54,179 nucleotides of DNA from DAOUKH01 sp034421515 (GTDB lineage Bacteria; Chloroflexota; Dehalococcoidia; SHYB01), in contig DAOUKH010000040.1 in the NCBI GenBank assembly GCA_034421515.1, forward strand, positions 1 through 54,179, read 5' to 3'. Positions within the stretch are counted from its first letter, which is position 1. Each line of letters opens with the position of its first letter. The notes under the pieces were generated by a model that saw only the letters and a list, made by a program, of their open reading frames with translations, did no database searches and was not told the DNA's origin. The position numbers and the translations under genes are program-made. Shown one piece after another: positions 34,626-43,976 of the stretch.

Positions 34626-35882
34626 CTACGACGACGCCGTCTTGGACTCGAACGTCGGTAGGTTGGGGGTGGCCGTGGCCGGCGTGGGGGCGGCCTTCTC
34701 CTTCGTCTTGCTGATGCCCAGGCGGCGGGCGATGATCACCCGCTGCACCTCGGGTGTGCCGCCGGGGTGCGACGCCCAGAGCGCCGACCGCTGGAGTACC
34801 TCCGCCTCGCCCTTGAAGGGGGCCAGGGGCTCGTCGATGCCGAGCAGGCAGAAGGGGCCCATCGCCTCCCGGATGCGGTCGGAGTTGCGGAGGCGGTACT
34901 CCTTGCGGTAGAGCGCGCTCTGCGAGCCGTGATAGGTCATCTCCTCCTTGTTGTGGTACATGGAGAAGTTGCGGGCGTTGAGAAGGTGGCCGATGTGGGC
35001 GTCGATAACGCACTCGACGGTCTGCTGGGCCACGAACGGGTCGTCGGCGAGCAGGCCGCCGTTGCGTTTGCGCTCGTTCACGAACTCGACGAGCTCGTCG
35101 ACGGCCTCTTCCTTCACGTAGGCCATGCCACGGCCCCCGTGCTCCATCTCGAGCGTGGTCTGGGTTACCTGCCAACCCTGGTGGTCCCCGCCGATGAGAT
35201 GGTCGCCTGGCACGCGGACGTTGTCCATGGTGACGGTGTTCTGGTTCCTCCCGTTCAGGAGCTCCATGGGGGTGAGGGTCACGCCCGGCGTGTCGGCCTC
35301 GATGATGAAGTAACCGAGGTTCTTATGGCGGGGCGCGTCCGGGTCGGTCATGACGGGGCCGAAGAGGATGTCGCACTTGGCGGGCCCGCCGCCGCTGACG
35401 AAGACCTTCTGGCCGTTGATGATCCAATCGTCACCGTCGCGGACGGCGGTGCTCTTGATCGTGGCGAGATCGGAGCCGCTCTGGGGCTCGGTGAAGTTCT
35501 GGAAGGCGATGGTGCGGCCCGTCAGCAGGCCGGGGAGCCAGCGTTGTTTCTGCTCCTCCGTACCCCAAACCAAAAGCGGAGGGATGACGAGGTGGTTGCT
35601 GTAGACCGTGGGTATCTTGCGGTTCTGCAACTCCTCTTCGAGGATCACCTCGTACTCCGCCGCGAGGCCGCCGCCCCCGTACTCCTTGGGGTAGACGGCG
35701 TAGAGCCACCCCTGATCGCCGAGCTTGTGGCGCAGCTCGACGGCGAAGTCAAAGAGCTCGTCGGAGATGACCTCGGGATCTACCGGGGCGCTGATGTGCG
35801 CGGGGACGTTTTCGGCGAGCCAGTCCCGCACCTCCTGCCGAAATCGCTCCTGCTCCGCCGTGTACCGGTATTCGAAGTCCAT
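34626..35882 (-). CDS. Acyl-CoA dehydrogenase (operon gene 1)
   Basis: A 418-residue FAD enzyme. AVYPKEYGGGGLAAEYEVIL, the strongly conserved FQNFTEPQSGSDLATIKSTA and WIINGQKVFVSGGGPAKCD show a complete FAD-binding middle domain. The C-terminal region reads WASHPGGTPEVQRVIIARRL, again the Gly variant of the YEGT motif, followed by a ~35-residue Thr-Pro-Lys tail. The first of three adjacent dehydrogenase genes, likely the catalytically complete subunit of a heteromeric enzyme. The start is ATG at 35882. Confidence 0.94.
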   Translation of the reverse strand: MDFEYRYTAEQERFRQEVRDWLAENVPAHISAPVDPEVISDELFDFAVELRHKLGDQGWLYAVYPKEYGGGGLAAEYEVILEEELQNRKIPTVYSNHLVIPPLLVWGTEEQKQRWLPGLLTGRTIAFQNFTEPQSGSDLATIKSTAVRDGDDWIINGQKVFVSGGGPAKCDILFGPVMTDPDAPRHKNLGYFIIEADTPGVTLTPMELLNGRNQNTVTMDNVRVPGDHLIGGDHQGWQVTQTTLEMEHGGRGMAYVKEEAVDELVEFVNERKRNGGLLADDPFVAQQTVECVIDAHIGHLLNARNFSMYHNKEEMTYHGSQSALYRKEYRLRNSDRIREAMGPFCLLGIDEPLAPFKGEAEVLQRSALWASHPGGTPEVQRVIIARRLGISKTKEKAAPTPATATPNLPTFESKTASS

Positions 35883-36025
35883 GGGTGAACTGCCTCCCCG
35901 GGAGCGGCGCCCGCCCCCGGCATCCTCGAAACCATAGCAGCTTGCCCAAGGGAGTCAACAGCGGGCCGCGGCGCCTCCGCCGACAGCCGCCACGGCCATG
36001 GATGAAGCCCGGTGCGGAACGCAAA

Positions 36026-36053
36026 GAGAGGCCCGGCGTGCGCCGGGCCTCTC
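36026..36053 (-). terminator. Terminator hairpin after the first solute-binding protein gene
   Basis: A 12-13 base stem, GAGAGGCCCGGC pairing with GCCGGGCCTCTC, lies 33 bases past the stop codon at 36086. On the minus strand it is followed by TTTGCGTT, a weak T-run. Confidence 0.55.
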
Positions 36054-36085
36054 CGTCTAGGCGTGCTTGAAGGTCGCGGCTCGGG

Positions 36086-38155
36086 CTACTGGGTCACCCA
36101 GACGTACTCGATGTGCCAGCCGCCCTGGTGCAGCTGGATGCCCGCGAGGCGGAACTCGTACATGTTCCGCGTGCGCTGGCTTTCCACGTGGTACGTCGCC
36201 GGGGTAGGCAGCCCGAAGTTGCGGAAGTCGTTGATGACCTCGGCGTAGAACTCGCGGGTGATCTCCCGGATCCGGTCGGCATCCGTGGTGGTCTTCCACT
36301 CGGCGACCAGACCCTCAAGGATGGGATTGCTGCGGTCCTCCAGGTTGGCCGCGCCCGCTCCGAGGAGGTTCCCCGCCCACGCGGACGGCGAGACGCGCGG
36401 ACCCTGCACGTACTGGGCCATGCTGGGGAACTCCTGATGCGGCGGCGCCAGGTAGCCGATGGCCCGGTAATAGGTGCCGATGTCGGGGGCCCGGTTCACC
36501 GTCACTTCGATGCCGAGGTTGTTCCTAAGCTCGTTGGCGAAGGCCTCGTTGTTATTGGCGTTCGTCGATGAGTAGGCGAAGTAGATGAGCTCATGCTGCT
36601 CGCCCGGGCTGTGGCCCGACTCCGCCCACAGTTGCTTCGCGACATCCGGATCGAAGACATAGGGGTTCTCGTCGTCGGGCAGGTTGTTCCCCAAGGCCCG
36701 CAGGTCGGGAATTTCGTCGAAGAAGGTATTCCAGGCGCCGAACACGGGCAGCACGACGGCCGCTCCTTCGAAGATGTTATCGATGATGCCCTGGAGGTCG
36801 ACCGCCTTGGCGATGGCGAGCCGGGCCCGCTTGTCGGCGAAGGGGGCGTCCGGACCTTCGGTCCTGAAGCCGACGCTGAAGTTCCGCCACGGCTGGAAGG
36901 ACTCGACGATGGTGCAGTCGGGGCACTGCCGCCCGAAGTTCACCGCCGCCGAGGGCGTGCTGAGCCCCAGGTTTTGGGCGTGCATGTCGATCTGGCCGGT
37001 GATCATCGCCGACCGCCCCAGGCTGGCCGACATGCCAAGGAGCAGGTTGTAGCCGTCGAGGTAGGGGAGCGCCGCACCGTCGGCCCCAGCCTTGAAGTAG
37101 TCGGGGTTGGCCACGTACATTGCCTCGACCTGCTGATCGTACTGGTCGACCATCATGGGGCCCGTACCGACGGACCGCTCGGTGTACTTGCCGTCCATCG
37201 CGAAGATTTCCGGCGGGAAGATGCGGGCTCTCCAGTCCGAGAGCAGCGTCGGGTAGTTGGGATCGGGCCCGTCCAGGATGAAGGAGACGGTGCTGTCGTC
37301 GAGGGCGACGACGTCCTCGATCTGCGCGGTGAAGTGCAGGTTGCCCTGCGCCGTCGCCTGGTCCGGCAGCATGCTCCTCCAGTACATGGTCGAATGGATG
37401 ATGTCGTCCATGGTGAGGTCGCGGCCGTAGAGGCCGGAGAGCTCCTCGGTATAGCCGCGGGCGGACGCGGGCGGCGAATGCCACTTGACGCCTTCGGCGA
37501 TGGTGAAGTTCCAGGTTGTGCCGCCGTCGGGGGTAGTCCAAGCGGAAGCGAGGTCGCCCTGGGCTTCGCAGAACCCAATGTCGCCCACCTCAAGGTAGAT
37601 TGCCGGCGTGCAGCGGGCGATCGAGTTGTAGACCGGCGTGGCGGCGACGGCCACGGTGAATGACTGGTTGATGACGAGGTCGATGCCGCGGCTGGGAGCG
37701 GCGAACCCGTAGACGTAGGTGCCGCCGCGCTGCGGAGGAACGCGCCACGAGTCGAGGCCGTTGCCCTGGATGGGCCGCCAGCCCTTGATCTCCTGCGTGA
37801 TGGCTCCGATGTTGGGCGTGGGCGTCGGCGTGGCCGTCTGCACGACCGTCATTGCCTCCGCCGTGGGAACGGGAGTAAACGTCGGAACGGGCGTGGCCGT
37901 CTGCACGATCACTTCGGCCGTCGGCGTCGCCTGCGCTGGCCCCGCCGGAACGGGCGTGGCCGTCTGCACGATCACTTCGACCGTCGCCGTTGGGAGCGGC
38001 GTGGGGGTTTGCACGATCACTTGCTGCGTCGGCGTCGCCGCCGGGGCCGGCGCCGACGTGGGATCGGCGTCGCCGCCGCAAGCAGCCACGACCAGTGCCG
38101 TGACCAGCGCCGCGGCGGTCAGCGGGATGATCTTAGATAGCATTCGTCCGACCAT
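36086..38155 (-). CDS. ABC transporter substrate-binding lipoprotein, family 5, with Thr-Pro linker (paralog 1)
   Basis: A 689-residue lipoprotein. The signal peptide ends in a lipobox at Cys26 (LVVAAC). Residues 30-115 are a low-complexity linker with four imperfect units of VIVQTATPVP type. The rest is a peptide/nickel-type (family 5) solute-binding domain: GPMMVDQYD, YFKAGADGAALPYLDGY, PFADKRARLAIAKAVD and the C-terminal WHIEYVWV. The ATG at 38155 has a perfect AGGAGG six bases upstream. The 24-codon frame before it is not used. No permease or ATPase genes are adjacent. The neighbour at 38337 is a close paralog. Confidence 0.9.
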   Translation of the reverse strand: MVGRMLSKIIPLTAAALVTALVVAACGGDADPTSAPAPAATPTQQVIVQTPTPLPTATVEVIVQTATPVPAGPAQATPTAEVIVQTATPVPTFTPVPTAEAMTVVQTATPTPTPNIGAITQEIKGWRPIQGNGLDSWRVPPQRGGTYVYGFAAPSRGIDLVINQSFTVAVAATPVYNSIARCTPAIYLEVGDIGFCEAQGDLASAWTTPDGGTTWNFTIAEGVKWHSPPASARGYTEELSGLYGRDLTMDDIIHSTMYWRSMLPDQATAQGNLHFTAQIEDVVALDDSTVSFILDGPDPNYPTLLSDWRARIFPPEIFAMDGKYTERSVGTGPMMVDQYDQQVEAMYVANPDYFKAGADGAALPYLDGYNLLLGMSASLGRSAMITGQIDMHAQNLGLSTPSAAVNFGRQCPDCTIVESFQPWRNFSVGFRTEGPDAPFADKRARLAIAKAVDLQGIIDNIFEGAAVVLPVFGAWNTFFDEIPDLRALGNNLPDDENPYVFDPDVAKQLWAESGHSPGEQHELIYFAYSSTNANNNEAFANELRNNLGIEVTVNRAPDIGTYYRAIGYLAPPHQEFPSMAQYVQGPRVSPSAWAGNLLGAGAANLEDRSNPILEGLVAEWKTTTDADRIREITREFYAEVINDFRNFGLPTPATYHVESQRTRNMYEFRLAGIQLHQGGWHIEYVWVTQ

Positions 38156-38218
38156 TGAGGTCCTCCTGCCGTTCCGCACGGCCTCACAGCCCCGCGCCCT
38201 TGAACGCGGGACGCAATA

Positions 38219-38247
38219 CCTAAACATGGCGCGGTAGGTTGTGTCAA
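38219..38247 (-). promoter_or_regulatory. Possible promoter of solute-binding protein 1
   Basis: TTGACA at 38247-38242 on the minus strand with a weak TTTAGG 17 bases on. The -35 is perfect, the -10 poor. Confidence 0.35.
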
Positions 38248-38336
38248 CCGTTAGAAGTGCGTCGGGGCGCCTCTATCCGGCCCCGGAATGCGAAGGGGGC
38301 TCGTTCCGGCCTTCACCATTGCTGCCGGCCGGGACG

Positions 38337-40346
38337 TTAGCCGTGGTCTACCCAGACGTACTCGATGTGCCACCCGCCGTGGTGCAGCTGCAGCCCCGCC
38401 AGCCGGTATTCGTACATGTTCCGCGTCCGCTTGCTCTGGATGTGGTAGACCGCGGGAATCGCCGTCCCGACGCTGCGGAAGTCGTTGATGATCTCGGCGT
38501 ACCACTGGCGAGCGATCTCCCGGGCCTTGGTTGAGTCGGTTTCTTGGACCCACTGCAGCGCCAACTGGATGAGGAGCGGGTTCTTCCGGTCCTCGAGATT
38601 CGGCGGGCCGAGGACGAAGCTCGCCGCCCAGGCCCCCGGGGAGACCGTCGGCAGTTGAACGAACATCGCCATGCTGTCGAACTGCTGCCGCGGCGGGCCC
38701 AGGAGGCCGATGGCGGTGTAATAGGAGCCGACGTCGGTCGCCTTCGTGGCCTCCACCTCGATTCCGAGGTTGACCGACAGGTGGGAGGCGATCACCTCGG
38801 CGAGGACCGTTATGAGCGGTACGTAAGGCCAATAGATGATCTCGTGCTTATCGCCTGGGTTGGGGTCGGCCTCCGCCCACAGGCTCCTCGCGACCTCCGG
38901 ATCGAAGACGTAGGGGTTCTCGTCGTCGGGCAGGTTGTTCCCCATGGCCCGGAGGTCGGGGAACTCGTCGAAGAACGTATTCCAGGTGCCGGTCACCGGC
39001 AGCACCGCCGCCGCCCCCTCGAATACGGTGTCGATGATTCCTTGATGGTCGATTGCCTTCGCGATGGCCATTCGGGACTTTTCGTCCGCGAAGGGGGCGC
39101 CTTCACCCTCGCTCTTGAAGCCGACGGAGAAGATCCTCCACGTCTGGAACGACTCGACGATGGTGCAATCGGGGCAGAGCCGGCCGTAGTTCACCGCCGC
39201 CGACGGCGTGTTTACACCCAGGTTCTGCATGTCCATGTCGATCTTGCCGGTGATCATCGCCGAGCGCGTGAGGTTGGGCGTCACCCCCAAGATCACCTCG
39301 TAGCCGTCGAGGTAGGGCAGCGGCGCGCCGTCGGCCCCATCCTTGAAATAGTCGGGGTTGGCCGCGAAGGAAATCTCGACCTGCGGGTCGTGACTGACCT
39401 GGATCATGGGGCCGGTGCCGACGACCCTCTTGTTGTAGTGGCCGTCGAGGGCGAAGACCTCTGGAGGAACGACGCGGGCGTTCCACTCCGAAAGCATGGT
39501 GGCGTAGTTAGGGTCCGGCAGGCCCAGCTTGAGCTCGACGGTGTACCGGTCGATGGCCCGCGCGCCGGCGAGCTGCGTGGTGAACCGTTGGTTGTTCTGG
39601 GGCGTCCCTTGCGCCTCGCCGTCCGGCTTCGTTAGCTGTCCCAGCCAGTACATAACGGTATGGACGATATCGTCGGCGGTGAGCTCCCGTCCGTACAGGT
39701 CTTCGAGATCTTCGGAGTAGGAGGGGTGACTGGGCTCGATGGTGTGCCACTTCACCCCTTCGGCGAGCTTGAACCTCAACGTCGTCGAGTCGGTCATGCT
39801 CCACTCGGTCGCCAGGTCGCCTTGCGAGGTGCAGGAGCCGACGTCGCCCACCCGCAGATAGGGCGCCGGGGTGCACCGCGTGATGGAGTTGTACGACGGC
39901 GTCACCGCCACCGCCGTGGCGAACGAGTCGCTGAGCACGAGGTCGGTGCCGCGGGTGGGGAGCGGGAAGCCGTAGATGAAGGTCCCGCCGCGCTGGGGCG
40001 GCGCCCGCCAGGTGTCGAGGCCGTTCCCCTGGATGATGCGCCAGCCCACGATCTCTTCGGTGATGGCGCCCTGCTCGGGCGGCGGCGTGGGCGTGGCGGT
40101 GTGCAGGATGATGGACGGCGCGGCGGTCGGTGCCGCCACGGGAGTGGCCGCGGGGGCTGCGGTCTCTACGACGACCGCTGGAGTCGCCGTCGCTTGTGGG
40201 GTCGGCGTGTGGACGATGACCACGGCCTCCGCCGGAGGGGTCGGCGTCGGCGTCGGTTCGGCGGCGCCGCACGCGGCCACGACAAAGACGCCGGCCAGGA
40301 AGGCGATGCCAAGCGCGATGGGTCTTGAGATCCTCTTCCGGGTCAT
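38337..40346 (-). CDS. ABC transporter substrate-binding lipoprotein, family 5, with Thr-Pro linker (paralog 2)
   Basis: A 669-residue lipoprotein with signal peptide and lipobox at Cys26 (FVVAAC), then a Pro-Thr-Ala linker (about 30-95) that contains single HTPTP and HTATPTP motifs rather than the repeated units of paralog 1. The binding domain matches paralog 1 along its length: IIQGNGLDTWRAPPQRGGTF, CPDCTIVESFQTW and NLPDDENPYVFDP are shared almost unchanged. Two Cys in CPDC and those around CTP and SCTS are conserved, perhaps as disulfides. The ATG at 40346 follows AGGAGG. It is upstream of paralog 1, with its own TATACT element. Confidence 0.9.
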   Translation of the reverse strand: MTRKRISRPIALGIAFLAGVFVVAACGAAEPTPTPTPPAEAVVIVHTPTPQATATPAVVVETAAPAATPVAAPTAAPSIILHTATPTPPPEQGAITEEIVGWRIIQGNGLDTWRAPPQRGGTFIYGFPLPTRGTDLVLSDSFATAVAVTPSYNSITRCTPAPYLRVGDVGSCTSQGDLATEWSMTDSTTLRFKLAEGVKWHTIEPSHPSYSEDLEDLYGRELTADDIVHTVMYWLGQLTKPDGEAQGTPQNNQRFTTQLAGARAIDRYTVELKLGLPDPNYATMLSEWNARVVPPEVFALDGHYNKRVVGTGPMIQVSHDPQVEISFAANPDYFKDGADGAPLPYLDGYEVILGVTPNLTRSAMITGKIDMDMQNLGVNTPSAAVNYGRLCPDCTIVESFQTWRIFSVGFKSEGEGAPFADEKSRMAIAKAIDHQGIIDTVFEGAAAVLPVTGTWNTFFDEFPDLRAMGNNLPDDENPYVFDPEVARSLWAEADPNPGDKHEIIYWPYVPLITVLAEVIASHLSVNLGIEVEATKATDVGSYYTAIGLLGPPRQQFDSMAMFVQLPTVSPGAWAASFVLGPPNLEDRKNPLLIQLALQWVQETDSTKAREIARQWYAEIINDFRSVGTAIPAVYHIQSKRTRNMYEYRLAGLQLHHGGWHIEYVWVDHG

Positions 40347-40399
40347 ACGTCCTCCTGCGCCCACGGCCTCGACGTCGGCCCTGGTACCTCGGCTGCCGA

Positions 40400-40405
40400 A
40401 GTATA
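40400..40405 (-). promoter_or_regulatory. Putative -10 element of solute-binding protein 2
   Basis: TATACT on the minus strand in an AT-richer pocket, 54 bases before the ATG. Confidence 0.4.
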
Positions 40406-40579
40406 CAAAACTCGAACAACGCCGTGTGCGGAGCGCAAACACCCCAACGAGCATGGGCGAACGGACCCCGCGGGAGGCTCTCGCCGACCGCCCCAAGCCC
40501 TTCGGAACGAAGGTCGAAGTCGGCGGTGGCGCCGGCGTCGGACGGCTGCGCTAGCCCGCGCCCGCCGCGGGGCCCGCGC

Positions 40580-40585
40580 TATAAT
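40580..40585 (+). promoter_or_regulatory. Putative -10 element of tRNA-Leu
   Basis: Perfect TATAAT, 20 bases before the first base of the tRNA gene; no clear -35. Confidence 0.5.
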
Positions 40586-40605
40586 GACCCCACTCGCTTC
40601 TGTTG

Positions 40606-40691
40606 GCCGGAGTGGCGGAATGGCAGACGCGGCGGTCTCAAAAACCGCTGGGGGCAACCCCGTGTGAGTTCGACTCTCACCTCTGGCACCA
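40606..40691 (+). tRNA. tRNA-Leu (anticodon CAA)
   Basis: Type II tRNA of 86 bases. Acceptor GCCGGAG pairs with CTCTGGC (one G-T), anticodon stem GCGGT/ACCGC with loop CTCAAAA (anticodon CAA), a long variable arm TGGGGGCAACCCCGT, T arm with GTTCGAC, and an encoded ACCA end. It converges on the AddA-type gene, whose stop is ten bases away. Confidence 0.95.
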
Positions 40692-40700
40692 ACCCTTGCC

Positions 40701-43700
40701 CTATCCCGCCGCGAGGGCGGCTTGGGCTTCGGCGCAGAGGGCGTCGACGTCGGTGAAGGTCGCGGCGCGCTCGGGCCGGAGGAAGAGGAGCGAGACTTCC
40801 TTGATGGGCCGCCCCGTGGCGGTCCGCGCCGCGAGGGCGTAGGCGCCGCCCTGAAGGCGGTACCGTTCAGGCGGTTCCTCTTCCGCTTCGAGCACGTCCG
40901 TCTTGTAGTCCACCACCACGAGCTCGCCGTCCTCCTCGAAGAGGAGATCGACAAAGCCTTCGAGGAGCCGGCCTTCGGCGGGCGTACTGACGTAGAGCTC
41001 GCGGTAGTACTTCCCAGACGCCACGGCCCGCTTGACCAAGTCCGATCCCACCGCCGCCTGCGCGAGCGATGCAACCTCCCGCCACCGGTCGGCGATGCCC
41101 TCGGCGGCGGCCTGGGCCCGGCTGACCGCCTCGATGCCGTCGCCGGTGGCGAGGTCGATGCTCTGCAGGACGCCGTGGACGGCGCGGCCCAGGTTTGTTC
41201 CGCCGCGGCCCCGCCGGTAGGGGGCATGCTCCTCGTCCCGCTCCTCCTTGGCCTGTTGGGCCAGGGTCGTCGCCGCCACGGCATCGGTCGCCGACGCCGC
41301 CGTCACCAGCTCCGAGCGTTCCTCGATCCACTGGTCGCGGTCGAGGGCCGGCATGTCCAACGGCGCGGCGTACGGGGCCGAGGGGCGGGCGCCGGGGAGG
41401 GCGTCGAGGTCGATCTCGCGCCAGAGCGACTCGTCTCCGGCGCAGAGCTCCTCGATCCTCGCCGCGGGCGGGGCCCCACGCTCCGGCCGAAAGAGGCTGA
41501 CGACGAGGTGGTCCTCGGCACGGGTCGCGGCGACGTAGGCGAGGCGGACGCCCTCCGCGCTGTCGGCCTCCTTCTCGGTCTCCTCGGCCGCGGCCCAACC
41601 GGACGTTCGAAAGGCCCCGCCGGTTCCCAACCTCACATCGGGCGGGCCGCCGCCGCGGGGGAAGATGACGTTGCCGGCGCGCCCCGCCCGAGCAGCCCCG
41701 AGACCCACCAGCACGACGATGGGGAACTCCAGACCCTTGGAGGCGTGGACGGTCATGATACGGACCGCGTCCTCGTCGGCCTCGGGGACGGGGACTTCGA
41801 CGGCGCCGGCCCCCTCCTCCGCCTGCCGTTCGATCCAGTCGAGAAAGCCGCGCAAGGAGCTGCCGCTGGACTCGACGTAGGCCCGGGCCTGATCGGCGAT
41901 CCAGCGCAGCCGCCGCCAGCGCTCGCGGGGCCTGGGGCGCCCGAAGGCGGCCTCGACGACCTGCCGCTCGCGCACCAGCGATTCGATCAGGTCGTCCGGG
42001 CGGGTCCACGTCCGCTTGCGGTGGTAGTCGAGCAGCATGGCGAGGGCATCGGCGACCGGCCCCGCCGCGTCACCTGGGCTGAAGTAATTGAATCGCCCGC
42101 CCGCATCAGCGAACCGCAGCAGCTCGACGTCGCTGCATCCGAAGATTGTGGAGCGAAGCGCGGCGGCGATCGCCACCTGGTCGGCGGGGCTGTCGATGGC
42201 CCGCAGGCAGTTCAGGACCTCCCGCACGTCCTGCGTATTCAGCACCATTGTCTGACTCTCGATGCGGTAGGCGATGCGGGCGTCGTCGAGCGCGTACTCG
42301 ATAGAGCGCAGGTTGGTCCGCGCCGGCATCAGGATGCAGAGGTCCCGGAGCCGCGCCGGGCGGAGGACGGCGCCGTCCTTGTCGGCCTCCCTGTCCCGCA
42401 CCCGCCATGAACGTTCGATTTCCGCGATCAGGCAGGCCAACGCCGATGCCTCCGCCTCCCGGACGGCGTCGGCGTTGCCCAGGGCTGTTCCAAAGTGGTG
42501 GACGCCCAGCGGCGGGTCGGCCTCCGGCGGCGTCCACCGCGCGTCGAGGTCTTCGTATGCCGCCTGTGCGTCCCCGGTCATGTACTGGCGGAAGACGTGG
42601 TTGGCCCACCGGATGACCGGCTCCTGCGAGCGGAAGTTCTGGGTCAGGGCGACGCGCCGGTCCGCGCCGAACCGCTCCCGCACCTCGCCCAGCGCGGCGA
42701 TGTCCGCCCGCCGGAACCGGTAGATCGATTGCTTGGGGTCGCCCACCACGAACAGCTTGCCGGGGACGACCGCCACGTCCCGCCAGTCGCCGGGCTCCGT
42801 GTCACCGGGAGGCTCGCCGTCCGGGTCGCCGGCGAGGAGGAAGGCGATCTCCGCCTGGATGGGGTCGGTGTCCTGGAACTCGTCGATGAGGATATGGGAG
42901 AAGCGGCGCTGGAAGTGACGCCGGCTCTCGGCGTGGTCGCGCAGGAGGTCGCGGGCCCAGACGAGCAGGTCGTGGAACTCGGCCCGCCCCTCGCGTCGCC
43001 GGCGCTCCGCGTAGTCGATGACGAAGCGCCGTACCTGTTCCGCGAGAGCGAGCAGCGCGGCCGCTCTCGCCGCGCCGAGCTCCTCCGCCCGGGTGTCCTC
43101 CAGCCCCCTGAGGAGGGCCTTGAGAGACTTGCAACCGTTCTCGCCGTCACCGCCGCTGCGCCAGTCGCTCTGCCTGCCCCTTCCGCACGAAAGTTGGCCG
43201 AAGCGGGAAAGCCGCGACCAGACCACGCCGCCGTCGCGCTCGTCCGCGAGCCCGTCGGCCAGACCGGCGACCTGACTCCCGTGCTGGTAGAGCGGGTCGT
43301 CCTCGCCGAGCACGGACAGCTTCAGCAGCGCCCCGATTTCGTGCCGTGCGCCGGTCAACTCCCCCGCGGTGCGCGGCTCCGGATAGACCGGAGCCGGAAA
43401 CGGGCGATCGAGCCGGTCGTAGTTCTCGTGGAAGGTCTTGGCTATCTTGTGCAAATCGTCGGGACGCAGCCCGAGGCGGATGGCCTGCCGCATGGGTCCG
43501 GCGGCCTCGGTGGAATCGAGGGCGGTGTCGAGCCAGCCCTGCCACGCCTCGTCGAAGGCAAGATCGGATGCGATGGGGTCGGAGACCTCGAAGCCGGGGG
43601 GCAGGCCGGCCTCGAGCGGGCGCTCCCGGAGGAGCGCGCCGGCAAAGCTGTGCAGCGTCTGGACCGAGGCCGCCTCGAGGCCTTCCAGGGCCGCACGGCA

Positions 43701-43976
43701 CCGTTCGGCCTCGCCGCCGCTCCCACCGCCGGCGGTGCGCTGCTCCAAGCCCTCTCTGACGCGCTCGCGCAGCTCGGCGGCCGCGGCCTCGGTGAAGGTT
43801 ATGGCGGCGACCTCTTCGATCTTGGCGCGGCCCGACGCGACAAGCGCGACGATCCGCGAAACGAGCGCGGTCGTCTTACCCGCGCCCGCGCCCGCCTCGA
43901 CGAAGAGGCTCGTGCCGAGCTCGGACTCAATGCGGCCGCGCACGGCCGTGTCGGCCGGCGCCCATTCGCCGGTCAT
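40701..43976 (-). CDS. addA: AddA-type UvrD-family helicase with C-terminal nuclease domain
   Basis: A 1091-residue helicase-nuclease subunit for processing double-strand breaks. Superfamily 1 motifs run in order: Walker A EAGAGAGKTT (27-36), AITFTEAAAAELRERV, Walker B HILIDEFQDTDPIQ, motif III VGDPKQSIYRFRRAD, motif IV QNFRS, motif V HASKGLEFPIVVLVG and motif VI RLAYVAATRAEDHL. Near the C-terminus GFVDLLFEEDGELVVVDYKTD is the PD-(D/E)XK nuclease core. The ATG at 43976 overlaps the stop of the upstream partner by 4 bases. Whether recombination hotspots are recognised cannot be seen. Confidence 0.93.
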   Translation of the reverse strand: MTGEWAPADTAVRGRIESELGTSLFVEAGAGAGKTTALVSRIVALVASGRAKIEEVAAITFTEAAAAELRERVREGLEQRTAGGGSGGEAERCRAALEGLEAASVQTLHSFAGALLRERPLEAGLPPGFEVSDPIASDLAFDEAWQGWLDTALDSTEAAGPMRQAIRLGLRPDDLHKIAKTFHENYDRLDRPFPAPVYPEPRTAGELTGARHEIGALLKLSVLGEDDPLYQHGSQVAGLADGLADERDGGVVWSRLSRFGQLSCGRGRQSDWRSGGDGENGCKSLKALLRGLEDTRAEELGAARAAALLALAEQVRRFVIDYAERRRREGRAEFHDLLVWARDLLRDHAESRRHFQRRFSHILIDEFQDTDPIQAEIAFLLAGDPDGEPPGDTEPGDWRDVAVVPGKLFVVGDPKQSIYRFRRADIAALGEVRERFGADRRVALTQNFRSQEPVIRWANHVFRQYMTGDAQAAYEDLDARWTPPEADPPLGVHHFGTALGNADAVREAEASALACLIAEIERSWRVRDREADKDGAVLRPARLRDLCILMPARTNLRSIEYALDDARIAYRIESQTMVLNTQDVREVLNCLRAIDSPADQVAIAAALRSTIFGCSDVELLRFADAGGRFNYFSPGDAAGPVADALAMLLDYHRKRTWTRPDDLIESLVRERQVVEAAFGRPRPRERWRRLRWIADQARAYVESSGSSLRGFLDWIERQAEEGAGAVEVPVPEADEDAVRIMTVHASKGLEFPIVVLVGLGAARAGRAGNVIFPRGGGPPDVRLGTGGAFRTSGWAAAEETEKEADSAEGVRLAYVAATRAEDHLVVSLFRPERGAPPAARIEELCAGDESLWREIDLDALPGARPSAPYAAPLDMPALDRDQWIEERSELVTAASATDAVAATTLAQQAKEERDEEHAPYRRGRGGTNLGRAVHGVLQSIDLATGDGIEAVSRAQAAAEGIADRWREVASLAQAAVGSDLVKRAVASGKYYRELYVSTPAEGRLLEGFVDLLFEEDGELVVVDYKTDVLEAEEEPPERYRLQGGAYALAARTATGRPIKEVSLLFLRPERAATFTDVDALCAEAQAALAAG

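Noticed and set aside
37800..38050. DNA repeats considered as an independent repeat element.
   Set aside because: They are in frame and encode the Thr-Pro stalk of the lipoprotein, so they are part of that gene.
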